NCBI GenBank assembly: GCA_934339365.1
Contig: CAKRHW010000002.1
Span: 248,001 to 312,000 of the forward strand
Direction: 5' to 3'
Length of the DNA stretch: 64,000 nt
Source: an uncultured Lachnospiraceae bacterium
GTDB lineage: Bacteria; Bacillota; Clostridia; Lachnospirales; Lachnospiraceae
The position numbers and the translations under genes were made by a program. Below, in pieces: positions 1 to 8,191 of this stretch (its first letter is position 1; every line of letters starts with the position of its first letter). The notes beneath the pieces were generated by a model, which searched no databases, was not told where the DNA came from, and was given only the letters and a program-made list of their open reading frames with translations.

Positions 1-632
1 TTTTTTGCCATTTCATCATCAAAATACCAGGATTCTAAAGGATATATACTGATATTTAATCTGTTCTTTAAATCATCAACATCCGCTCCACAAATCATGA
101 AATTATTATTACATACAATCTCTGATGGAAGATATTTATTAATCTCGTCTAACACAGCCCGAAGCTGTTTTACTTCTGTTACATAATAATCACCCGTAGA
201 AACATCTACAACTGATATGCCAAATGTAGTTTCAATTCCAACAATACACATAAGGTAATTGTTTTTCCCTTCTTCTAATGCAGAGGCATTAAAATTAGTT
301 CCTGGTGTAACAATTCGTACAACTTCTCTTTTTACAAGTCCCTTTGCTGTTGCCGGATCCTCCACCTGTTCAACGATTGCAACTTTATGTCCGTTTTTTA
401 CAAGTTTATTCAGATACATTTCAACTGCATGATATGGGATACCGCACATCGGTGCACGTTCCTCTAACCCACAGCTTTTTCCTGTTAATGTTATTTCAAG
501 TTCTTTCGATGCAATCAGTGCATCTTCAAAAAACATTTCATAAAAATCTCCCAATCGATAAAAAACAATACAATCTTCATACTGTTTCTTTGTTTCTACA
601 TATTGTTGCATCATTGGTGTCAGTCCAGCCAT
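1..632 (-). CDS. mutS: DNA mismatch repair protein MutS (N-terminal part, cut by window edge)
   Basis: MutS recognises mismatched or looped bases and starts mismatch repair. Only the first 210 codons lie in the window. They cover the mismatch-binding domain I and the start of the connector domain. The conserved GDFYEMF motif at residues 28-34 carries the Phe (F30) and Glu (E32) that wedge into the mismatch, and the segment APMCGIPYHA with the following VEQVEDP is typical of MutS1. The ATG at 632 follows a GGAGG ribosome binding site 5 bases upstream. miaB lies directly upstream in the same direction, a gene order also seen near mutS in Bacillus. The ATPase domain is outside the window, so completeness cannot be judged. 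Confidence 0.95.
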   Translation of the reverse strand, partial: MAGLTPMMQQYVETKKQYEDCIVFYRLGDFYEMFFEDALIASKELEITLTGKSCGLEERAPMCGIPYHAVEMYLNKLVKNGHKVAIVEQVEDPATAKGLVKREVVRIVTPGTNFNASALEEGKNNYLMCIVGIETTFGISVVDVSTGDYYVTEVKQLRAVLDEINKYLPSEIVCNNNFMICGADVDDLKNRLNISIYPLESWYFDDEMAK

Positions 633-695
633 GTTTTTCCTCCATTCTTGTGTATCTTTTTCATCTTTTCGCTGATCCCTTCAGTGAAAGTTTTT

Positions 696-2168
696 CTATT
701 CCGTCACCATTGTTCCCATGTAATAAAATCCCTTTGATTCATCTAAGTGTACCGGAACAATTTTGCCAATCAGATTCTGTCCTCCAGGAAAATGAACAAG
801 CGTATTATTGCTTAATCTTCCTGTAACATATCCTTCTTCATGATCATCCATCGTTTCTACCAAAACATCGAGTGTCTTTCCAACATCTCGTGCACATCGT
901 TTCGCAGAGATTTCCTGTACCCGGTGAAGCAATCTGTCAAATCTGTCTTTGATTACCTCATCTGAAACCTGTTGTTCCATCTTTGCTGCCGGAGTTCCGG
1001 TACGTTTTGAATAAATAAATGTAAACGCACTATCATACTGTACTTTTTCTACAACATCCATTGTTTCGAGAAAATCTTCTTCTGTTTCTCCCGGAAAACC
1101 AACAATAATATCGGTTGTCAAAGAAAGATCCGGCATTGCTTTTCTTATTTTTTCTACTAACTCTAAATAATGCTCCTTATCATAATGGCGATTCATCTTC
1201 TTTAAGATACGCGAACTTCCAGATTGTACAGGTAAATGTAATTGTTTACATATTTTTTTGGAATGTGCCATAACGTCTATTAGTTCATCAGATAAATCCT
1301 TCGGATGACTTGTCATAAAACGAATTCTTTCTAATCCATCAATTTTTTCAACTTCCTGTAACAGTTTTGCAAATGAAATAGGTGTTTCGAGTGTTTTTCC
1401 ATATGAATTAACATTTTGTCCTAACAACATAATTTCAATGACTCCATCTGCAACTAAGGATTTTATTTCTTCAATAATATCTTCTGGTTTTCGTGAACGT
1501 TCTCTTCCACGCACATATGGAACAATACAATAGCTGCAGAAATTATTACATCCGAACATAATATTTACTCCTGATTTGAAAGAAAATTTTCTTTCAATTG
1601 GCAAATCTTCTACAATCATATCAGTATCTTTCCAGATGTCTATGGTAATTCCTTTTTTCTTTTCCATTCTGTTTTGGAAACATTCGTATAACAACTCAGC
1701 TAATTTAAAAATATTATGTGTTCCAAAAATCAAATCTACAAACCGATAACTTTTCTTTATTTTTTCTACAACTGTCTCTTCCTGCATCATGCATCCACAT
1801 AATGCAATAACCATATTTGTATTTTTCTTCTTATATTTCTGTAACTGACCTAAACGGCCATATACTTTCAAATTAGCATTTTCTCTAACTGTACAAGTAT
1901 TATACAAAACAAAATCAGCTTCTTCCTCTTCGGTTTCCACATAACCGATTTCATTTAATATTCCTATTAATTTTTCCGAATCCTTTGCATTCATCTGGCA
2001 TCCGAAAGTCTTAATCATTGCAGTCAGGCGACGTCCTAATTTTCTTTCCTGCTCCTTAACATATTTTTTGCATTTTTGGATAAAATAATATTGTCTCATC
2101 GGTTCCTCAATTGGAGGTTCCCCATTTATATCAATCTTTTCTAATAATTCCTGTTCCTGTGTATTCAT
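696..2168 (-). CDS. miaB: tRNA-2-methylthio-N6-dimethylallyladenosine synthase MiaB
   Basis: MiaB is a radical SAM methylthiotransferase that adds a methylthio group to i6A37 in tRNAs reading UNN codons. The 490-residue protein has the three domains of the family. The N-terminal UPF0004 domain has cluster cysteines C57, C92 and C126. The radical SAM motif CNNFCSYC (C207, C211, C214) follows, and a TRAM-like domain occupies about residues 425-490. The N-terminal extension of about 50 residues is longer than in E. coli MiaB but common in Clostridia. The ribosome binding site in front of the ATG is weak, so the exact start is less certain than the function. It probably forms an operon with mutS, 63 bases downstream. 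Confidence 0.95.
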   Translation of the reverse strand: MNTQEQELLEKIDINGEPPIEEPMRQYYFIQKCKKYVKEQERKLGRRLTAMIKTFGCQMNAKDSEKLIGILNEIGYVETEEEEADFVLYNTCTVRENANLKVYGRLGQLQKYKKKNTNMVIALCGCMMQEETVVEKIKKSYRFVDLIFGTHNIFKLAELLYECFQNRMEKKKGITIDIWKDTDMIVEDLPIERKFSFKSGVNIMFGCNNFCSYCIVPYVRGRERSRKPEDIIEEIKSLVADGVIEIMLLGQNVNSYGKTLETPISFAKLLQEVEKIDGLERIRFMTSHPKDLSDELIDVMAHSKKICKQLHLPVQSGSSRILKKMNRHYDKEHYLELVEKIRKAMPDLSLTTDIIVGFPGETEEDFLETMDVVEKVQYDSAFTFIYSKRTGTPAAKMEQQVSDEVIKDRFDRLLHRVQEISAKRCARDVGKTLDVLVETMDDHEEGYVTGRLSNNTLVHFPGGQNLIGKIVPVHLDESKGFYYMGTMVTE

Positions 2169-2188
2169 AATACAATTAGTTTCCCTTC

Positions 2189-3067
2189 TTAAATTTTCTT
2201 CTTGTCGTCTGACAAAAACGCCAAATATTCAATTGGAAGGCGTCTGATTTCTTCGTATGTTTTTTTTATCCAGCAATAATGTAATGGAAATCGAGCCGTT
2301 TCAGAAACGGTTTCTATTGTAAATGCCGGTTGTCTGATGTATTCGGAATAATAATGAACCGTATTGCCTCCTGCCATATCACCAAATTCTTCTTCCGGAG
2401 GATATAATACATACCCTGATATTTCAGCCAGTTTTTTTCCAATTTGATATTGCCTGATATTATATTCTTTTGACATCGCTTTTCTATAATAATAAATTCC
2501 TCTTCCTCTCGAATGAAAATCAAGTAATCCAATAGATGGAAGTGTACAAAAAACTTTTGTAATTGCTTTTACCTCCGGTTCAGAATTTGCAAATAACATG
2601 TAACGATTTGGCACAAAAAAACGAGATTTAAAATTTCGGTTTAAATCAATATGATTTCTATTGCATTTTTCAAAAGGGTTGCTTTCTATTGCACTCATAT
2701 AACCATCTGGATTTCCTAATGGAATAAAAAAGATAGAATATTCCTTTAAAATATGTTTCAGTGGTAATCCATAATATATATTTTCACCCCAGAAAGCTTT
2801 ACAATAATCCTCTGCAATTTCTAAAAAAACAGCAGGATTAATTGTTTCTCTTCCATGTATACCCGCGATACAAATTAAATATTTTTTGCCAAATCCAAGC
2901 GAGAGTCCGAACATCTCTTTTCCTTCTACACTTTTCCCAATTGACTCTAACCTTACAAATGGTTCATATCTTCTTTTTAAAGTAATCGCATAATCTAAAA
3001 TTTCACGATATGTCAAAATTTTCTGTAAATCAATGATATACATTCCTTGCCCTGCACTCATATTCAT
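2189..3067 (-). CDS. M14-family zinc carboxypeptidase
   Basis: This 292-residue protein has the zinc-carboxypeptidase fold signatures of family M14. H71 and E74 in HGRE and H185 in DFHSRG are the expected zinc ligands, DLNRNF (141-146) is the substrate-binding Asn-Arg pair, and E252 in FTIETV matches the catalytic Glu. No signal peptide is visible, so it is probably cytoplasmic and may trim short or cell-wall-derived peptides, as MpaA-type enzymes do. The substrate cannot be read from the sequence. The start is uncertain: a TTG at 3073 and ATGs at 3067, 3061 and 3043 are in frame and none has a strong ribosome binding site; I chose 3067. It lies between proA and miaB. Confidence 0.8.
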   Translation of the reverse strand: MNMSAGQGMYIIDLQKILTYREILDYAITLKRRYEPFVRLESIGKSVEGKEMFGLSLGFGKKYLICIAGIHGRETINPAVFLEIAEDYCKAFWGENIYYGLPLKHILKEYSIFFIPLGNPDGYMSAIESNPFEKCNRNHIDLNRNFKSRFFVPNRYMLFANSEPEVKAITKVFCTLPSIGLLDFHSRGRGIYYYRKAMSKEYNIRQYQIGKKLAEISGYVLYPPEEEFGDMAGGNTVHYYSEYIRQPAFTIETVSETARFPLHYCWIKKTYEEIRRLPIEYLAFLSDDKKKI

Positions 3068-3122
3068 TATCAAATAACTATATGTATGCCACTAAAAATG
3101 TATACCAGATTTTTAGTTTTTG

Positions 3123-4370
3123 CTATGGGCGAACTTGTCCATTTCCATAGATAATATATTTGTATGACGTAAGTTCATTTAATCCCATCGGACCTCTTGC
3201 ATGTAATTTTTGTGTACTGATTCCAATTTCCGCTCCAAATCCAAATTCAAATCCATCTGTAAATCTTGTAGAAGCATTCACATACACAGCAGCAGCATCT
3301 ATTTCATTTAAAAACTTCTGTGTGTTAGCATAATCATTCGAAATAATCGCTTCACTATGTCCGGTATTATACTTGTTGATATGTGCAATTGCCTCTTCAA
3401 TATCCGATACTGTTTTTACTGATATCACATAATCTAAGTATTCTGTTCCCCAGTCCTCTTCTGTAGCCGGGACAATCTCCTTTGAAATATTACAAGCCTG
3501 TTTATCTCCTCGAATTTCCACATTATGTTTTTTTAAATTTTCAACAATTTTAGGAAGTGCCTGTTGTATAATTTCTTTATGAATCACTAATGATTCACAT
3601 GCATTACAAACACCAATCCGCTGTGTCTTTGCATTCTCTATAATTCGTACAGCCATTTCAATATCTGCACTTTCATCTACATAGATGTGACAGTTTCCTG
3701 TTCCGGTTTCAATGACCGGAATGGTGCTGTTTTCTACTGTCGCCTTAATCAGTCTTGAACTGCCTCTTGGAATCAGTACATCCACATACTGATTCATTTT
3801 CATAAACTCTATCGTTGTTTCACGATTCGTATCTTCAATTAATAATACTGCATCTCTTGTAATTTGTTCCGTTTCTAATGTTTCCTGAATTACTTCAACA
3901 ATTTCTTTGTTTGAATGAATGGCATTACTTCCACCTTTTAAAATAACAGCGTTTCCTGTTTTAAAACAGAGTGCAAACGCATCTGCTGTTACATTTGGAC
4001 GGGCTTCATAAATAATTCCTACAACACCGATTGGAACTCTCTTTTTCCCAATAACAAGTCCATTTGGTCTTTTTTTCATATGCAGGACTTCACCTATTGG
4101 GTCGTCTAATGCAGCAACCTGACGAATTCCTTCTGCCATTCCTTCAATTCGCTCTTTCGATAATGTAAGACGATCAATTAAGCCCTGATTCATCCCGTTT
4201 TTCTTTCCATTTTCAATATCTACAGCATTTGCAGATAAAATTCTCTCACTTTGGTTCACTAGTGCTGCAGCAACTGCAAGCAACCCTTTATTTTTGGTAG
4301 TGGTATCCATTGTATTTAAAATATGAGAAGCTGCAACTGCCTTCTCACCTAATTCCTTTAAATTAGTCAT
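3123..4370 (-). CDS. proA: Gamma-glutamyl phosphate reductase (proline biosynthesis)
   Basis: ProA reduces gamma-glutamyl phosphate to glutamate-5-semialdehyde with NADPH, the second step of proline synthesis. The 415-residue protein is full length for the family. It shows the aldehyde-dehydrogenase-like catalytic Cys in RIGVCNACES (C255), the cofactor-binding segment ILKGGSNAIHSN (143-154) and the C-terminal GPMGLNELTSYKY motif. Its start overlaps the end of the cyclo-ligase gene by 8 bases, so translation is probably coupled. The usual partner proB lies 2.9 kb upstream, separated by four unrelated genes in the same direction, which is unusual because proB and proA are commonly adjacent. Confidence 0.96.
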   Translation of the reverse strand: MTNLKELGEKAVAASHILNTMDTTTKNKGLLAVAAALVNQSERILSANAVDIENGKKNGMNQGLIDRLTLSKERIEGMAEGIRQVAALDDPIGEVLHMKKRPNGLVIGKKRVPIGVVGIIYEARPNVTADAFALCFKTGNAVILKGGSNAIHSNKEIVEVIQETLETEQITRDAVLLIEDTNRETTIEFMKMNQYVDVLIPRGSSRLIKATVENSTIPVIETGTGNCHIYVDESADIEMAVRIIENAKTQRIGVCNACESLVIHKEIIQQALPKIVENLKKHNVEIRGDKQACNISKEIVPATEEDWGTEYLDYVISVKTVSDIEEAIAHINKYNTGHSEAIISNDYANTQKFLNEIDAAAVYVNASTRFTDGFEFGFGAEIGISTQKLHARGPMGLNELTSYKYIIYGNGQVRP

Positions 4371-4932
4371 ATATCGTTTCCTCCGTAATAATCATATCTA
4401 TTTTATGGTCTGTTTCCTCTATTGGAAGCTCTGAAACCATCTGGCATTCATAGGCAAATGCCACCTTAAAAATATCCGTATTTAAACGTGAAAAATAGGA
4501 GTCGTAAAAGCCTCCTCCATATCCAAGTCTGTCTTTTTGCTTTGTAAAACCCAATCCGGGAACAATCATAATTCCATTAGAAGTAAGTTCTTTCTTTCCC
4601 TCACTAACCGGTTCATAAATCCCATGAAACCCTTTTTCTAAATCAGACACATGAAATATTTCATAAAATTTCATTTCATGTGCTTCCTGATTTGTTACTT
4701 TCGGTACAGCTATCCGATATCCCTCTTTTAAAAAATATGCAAGTAATTCCCGGGTATCGACTTCTGTATGAATACTTACATAAAAGTATAACACACTTTC
4801 CTTTGAAAATTGCTTTTGTTGAAGTATTTTCTCAAAACGTTCCCTGATCTTTTGATTTGCTGCTTTTCTTTCTTCTAGACTTAACAAAGCTCTCTTTTTT
4901 CGCAGCTCATTTCTTAAGAATTGTTTATCCAT
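4363..4932 (-). CDS. 5-formyltetrahydrofolate cyclo-ligase family protein
   Basis: Enzymes of this family convert 5-formyl-THF to 5,10-methenyl-THF using ATP, clearing an inhibitory folate form. The 189-residue length is normal. The diagnostic C-terminal motif is present: GLGF at 126-129 followed by RLGYGGGFYD at 135-144, which forms the phosphate and folate binding loop. The basic N-terminus (KQFLRNELRKKR) matches the ATP-binding side. It sits between the DUF896 gene and proA, overlapping proA by 8 bases. Nothing in the context links it specifically to proline synthesis. Confidence 0.92.
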   Translation of the reverse strand: MDKQFLRNELRKKRALLSLEERKAANQKIRERFEKILQQKQFSKESVLYFYVSIHTEVDTRELLAYFLKEGYRIAVPKVTNQEAHEMKFYEIFHVSDLEKGFHGIYEPVSEGKKELTSNGIMIVPGLGFTKQKDRLGYGGGFYDSYFSRLNTDIFKVAFAYECQMVSELPIEETDHKIDMIITEETIYD

Positions 4933-4946
4933 TTAATTCCTCTGTT

Positions 4947-5156
4947 TCAATCTTTTCTCTTTTTTAAATGTTCAATCGTTCCGTCAGGATTTTGAATATC
5001 AATACGCTCTAACTGGCTCTTTAAATTCTTACGAACAGCTTCAATATATTGAGACCGTAATAGTGCCTGTTCCTGTCTTTCCTCTTTGGTTAATCCCTCT
5101 TCTGTTTTTGCTTTTTTTGCTAACTCATTAATTCTTTGTATTTGTTCTGGTGTCAT
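4947..5156 (-). CDS. DUF896 / UPF0291 family small protein
   Basis: This 69-residue, highly charged protein matches the UPF0291 (YnzC-like) family of Bacillota. The typical features are the opening IQRINELAKKAKTEEGLT, the EERQEQALLRSQYI core, and the short tail ending in basic residues. The family folds as a two-helix hairpin; B. subtilis YnzC is the structural model. Its role is unknown, although some members have been linked to the SOS regulon. It lies in a run of same-strand genes, 14 bases from each neighbour. Confidence 0.88.
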   Translation of the reverse strand: MTPEQIQRINELAKKAKTEEGLTKEERQEQALLRSQYIEAVRKNLKSQLERIDIQNPDGTIEHLKKRKD

Positions 5157-5170
5157 ATTTTTCTCCTGTT

Positions 5171-6037
5171 TTATACATCTTTTCTTTCTAAATACTGTAA
5201 TAGTTCTTTGTATATCTTTTTTGCATACTCATATCCATGCAGATAAAAAGAAGTTAACGTTTCTAAATTTTGTTCGGTTCTTTCGATTGGTTTGACTTGT
5301 GGACGGATTACAAAAATCTCCCCTTTTTCTTCTAATCTTTCAATTAAATCCATCGTATGATTATAATGCAATGGCCGTTTTTCTAATGCCTGAGTAAGCA
5401 AACCATATTCCCGATATAACAGCCGATTTAGATTCCATCTTTTAGATGGGATCTTTTTCCGATATCCTTTTTGCCTTGTTAAAATTAAAACGTTCTTTTT
5501 ATTTCCATCATGTATGGATTTTCGAATTGGAATAGGATCTGTTACTCCTCCATCTAACAACGGAATAGAGTCAACAAATACAGGGGGTGCTAAGTAAGGA
5601 AGGGAACTTGATGCCCTGCAGCATTGCATCAGACGCCTTTTGCTCCGTTTTTCCTCTAAATAAACTGCTTTTCCTAACACACAATCTGTTGCTACCATTT
5701 TACACTGTCCTTTATAATGAAAAAAAGCAGAGTAATCAAATGGAATTAACTGATTCGGGAAAATATCAAAAATCAAATCTAAATCAAACAAAGTTTTATC
5801 TTTAAAGAATTTTCTTAAACTGATATATTTATTTGTATTCAGGCTGTCTATCATACATTTTCTGGTTCTGCCTTTTTGTTTTGCAACATAATTGAGCGCA
5901 TTGCATGCACCTGCTGATACTCCAATCACATACGGAAATTCTAATCCTCTTTCTAAAAAAAGATCCAAAACTCCCGCTGTAAATACGCCTCTTGTTCCGC
6001 CGCCTTCTAGTACTAATCCACATCCATTTTCAATCAT
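5171..6037 (-). CDS. Patatin-like phospholipase family protein
   Basis: This is a predicted Ser-Asp dyad lipid acyl hydrolase of 288 residues. The oxyanion loop GGGTRG is at residues 12-17, the nucleophile elbow GVSAG at 39-43 (Ser41), and the catalytic Asp is D162 in LLDGGVTDPIP. It resembles the bacterial YjjU-type patatins rather than ExoU or plant forms. There is no signal peptide or membrane segment, so it should be cytoplasmic and may act on membrane lipids from inside. The substrate is unknown. The gene belongs to the proB-to-proA run. Confidence 0.9.
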   Translation of the reverse strand: MIENGCGLVLEGGGTRGVFTAGVLDLFLERGLEFPYVIGVSAGACNALNYVAKQKGRTRKCMIDSLNTNKYISLRKFFKDKTLFDLDLIFDIFPNQLIPFDYSAFFHYKGQCKMVATDCVLGKAVYLEEKRSKRRLMQCCRASSSLPYLAPPVFVDSIPLLDGGVTDPIPIRKSIHDGNKKNVLILTRQKGYRKKIPSKRWNLNRLLYREYGLLTQALEKRPLHYNHTMDLIERLEEKGEIFVIRPQVKPIERTEQNLETLTSFYLHGYEYAKKIYKELLQYLERKDV

Positions 6038-6074
6038 TCTTTTCCTGCCTTTCTAAAATATTCTGGCCAAAAAA

Positions 6075-7262
6075 TTACTCACAATATATATATAATGTAT
6101 CTGTTTTTTCATCATATAAACATCCAAAATAATTTGCATTTTCATTATGCAATACAGATAAAGAAGGATATTTATATAAACAAATGCAATACTTATGCTT
6201 TCCTAATATCTTCTTCCTTTCTTCTGTAACAACAAATAAATCATTTACCACTTTATTTAAATGTTTTTCTTCTCCAAAAGAGATATCAATTTTTTTACTT
6301 TGCAGATTTAAAAAATCAGTTCGCTGTGCATGATCAATTCGAACATATGGAATCTCACCAATCAGTAAAGGCTTTGACATTTTTTCAATTGTTGTTACAT
6401 TTTTACTTAAACAGGAATAGGTTTCTTTTGTAATATGATTATAAAAATAAGTCAGTTCACTTTTTGTCTCTAAATCTAACTTTGAAAATATCAAATAATC
6501 TCTCTGCACCATAATTCTTGGTAGAGTCTGGGTAAAATAACTCTGTTCTAGTGCATTCATAATAATTCCATTTTGTATAATCATAATATCAGAAATAAAC
6601 TGTGACGTGTTTACAATACTAATCGCTTCCACAGCCACCTCTTCTTTTGTAAGTGTCTCATATCTTTGATCAATTAACAGATTATATCCGGTCTTTACAA
6701 TTAAATTATTTTCATTTAATGGAATGATTGTTTCTATACCATTCGAAATCAGATTTTCATCTATAATATCATAACTTTTTCCTTCATTTATATTATACAA
6801 AAATGAAGAATATTTAAAATACCGACAATTTTGTAATACGTCTTCTTCATTTTTTTCTTCTGTCTGTATAATAAAATTGCTATCATTTAATACAAAAATA
6901 CTTGTTCGGTTATTTACTAAATTTTCGACAGAACATGCATACGTATAAATAATTTGAACACTTTCATCTTCAATACTATATCGAATCAAATGAAAGGTTT
7001 CATCCGATGCAAGATATTGGATCATGTAAATATATTTTATATACTCTGGATAAAAAGTCGCATCTATGAAACGAAATGGAGCAACCTTATGTATATGAGC
7101 TAACAATTCTCTTCTGCTATTTTGCTCTACATCATATATATAGTATCTTACACTTGGAAAAAGTTCTTCTTTATTTTTCGTAAATTCTGTCTCTAAAATG
7201 AGATTTTCTCCAACTAACCTTGTATTCGCTTTCTGGTAATTTTTTAAAAATCTTAAATTCAT
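6075..7262 (-). CDS. Uncharacterised 395-residue protein between proB and the patatin gene
   Basis: I do not recognise this protein. It has no signal peptide, no membrane segment and no catalytic motif I can name. The sequence is rich in Ile, Tyr, Asn and Glu. It reads as repeated short beta strands with blocks such as YYIYDVEQNSRREL, YRYSIEDE-like and LYIYCE, which suggests a beta-propeller or another all-beta repeat fold; this is only an impression. The ATG at 7262 opens MNLRFLKNYQKAN and the gene ends 37 bases before the patatin gene. Base composition matches its neighbours, so I see no sign of recent transfer. It is probably cytoplasmic and co-transcribed with proB. Confidence 0.7.
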   Translation of the reverse strand: MNLRFLKNYQKANTRLVGENLILETEFTKNKEELFPSVRYYIYDVEQNSRRELLAHIHKVAPFRFIDATFYPEYIKYIYMIQYLASDETFHLIRYSIEDESVQIIYTYACSVENLVNNRTSIFVLNDSNFIIQTEEKNEEDVLQNCRYFKYSSFLYNINEGKSYDIIDENLISNGIETIIPLNENNLIVKTGYNLLIDQRYETLTKEEVAVEAISIVNTSQFISDIMIIQNGIIMNALEQSYFTQTLPRIMVQRDYLIFSKLDLETKSELTYFYNHITKETYSCLSKNVTTIEKMSKPLLIGEIPYVRIDHAQRTDFLNLQSKKIDISFGEEKHLNKVVNDLFVVTEERKKILGKHKYCICLYKYPSLSVLHNENANYFGCLYDEKTDTLYIYCE

Positions 7263-7271
7263 ATAGACTCC

Positions 7272-8138
7272 TTATCGTTTAATATAATCCATTAAATCGA
7301 AATCTCTGTTTTTATGTGCAACAAATAATGTACCCACATCTTTTCCATCAAGTATTTTTTCTATGACATGAACATTTTCTCCATTTGCAATTACCATATC
7401 GGCACCTGAATCAGTGGCAATTCTTGCAGCAGCAAGTTTTGCAGACATTCCTCCGGTTCCAACCTTACTTCCACTTGTATTTTTTCCACATTGAATTAAA
7501 TCCTCATTAATATGTGTTACCACTTTAATAAAATCTGCTTCCGGATTGGTATTGGGATCATCGGTAAATAATCCATCAATATCTGACATTAAAATTAATA
7601 AATCTGCTTTGACTAAAGCTGCAACAATCGCTGATAACCGATCATTATCTCCAAATTCAATTTCATGTGTGGAAACGGTATCATTTTCATTTACAATCGG
7701 AATCACTCCTAATTTAAGCAATTCCTGAAAGGTGTTCTGTGCATTTTTTCTGCTTTCATCCCGAATCATAGTATAATTAGTCATTAAAACCTGTGCTGCA
7801 ATCTGATTATACTCTGCAAATAACTTTTGATAAATCATCATTAACTGTGCCTGTCCAATTGCTGCACATGCCTGCTTATATGCAAGTTTTTCATTATCTT
7901 CTGTCTCTAACAAACGTACTTTTCTCTTTCCGACTGCAATTGCTCCAGATGATACTAAAATAACTTCCTTTCCCTGATTTGTCAAATTCGTAAGAACCCG
8001 AACTAATGTCTCTAATTTTTGTAAATTTACAGCACCGGTCTCTTTATGCATAAGAGAAGATGAACCAATCTTCACAACGATCCTCTTTTTATCTTTTAGT
8101 CTATTTCTAAAATCCAATGTTCTATCCTCCATATCCAT
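7272..8138 (-). CDS. proB: Glutamate 5-kinase, short form without PUA domain
   Basis: ProB phosphorylates glutamate to gamma-glutamyl phosphate, the first and feedback-inhibited step of proline synthesis. The 288 residues cover only the amino-acid kinase domain. Visible motifs are VVKIGSSSL near the start, VSSGAIAVGKRK, NENDTVS with FGDNDRLSA, and the ATP-side GTGGMSAKL. The C-terminal PUA domain of the E. coli enzyme (367 residues) is missing, as in some other Bacillota. The ATG at 8138 lacks a ribosome binding site. An in-frame TTG at 8117 has GGAGG 8 bases upstream and could be the true start. It is the first gene of the run that ends with proA. Confidence 0.93.
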   Translation of the reverse strand: MDMEDRTLDFRNRLKDKKRIVVKIGSSSLMHKETGAVNLQKLETLVRVLTNLTNQGKEVILVSSGAIAVGKRKVRLLETEDNEKLAYKQACAAIGQAQLMMIYQKLFAEYNQIAAQVLMTNYTMIRDESRKNAQNTFQELLKLGVIPIVNENDTVSTHEIEFGDNDRLSAIVAALVKADLLILMSDIDGLFTDDPNTNPEADFIKVVTHINEDLIQCGKNTSGSKVGTGGMSAKLAAARIATDSGADMVIANGENVHVIEKILDGKDVGTLFVAHKNRDFDLMDYIKR

Positions 8139-8191
8139 GAAAATTATTCTTTTATCATACTACATCTGCAATGAAATGTCATTATTCAATT

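Noticed and set aside
344..826. Plus-strand open frame of 160 codons
   Set aside because: It is antisense to mutS and miaB, has no ribosome binding site and reads as a hydrophobic, low-complexity shadow.
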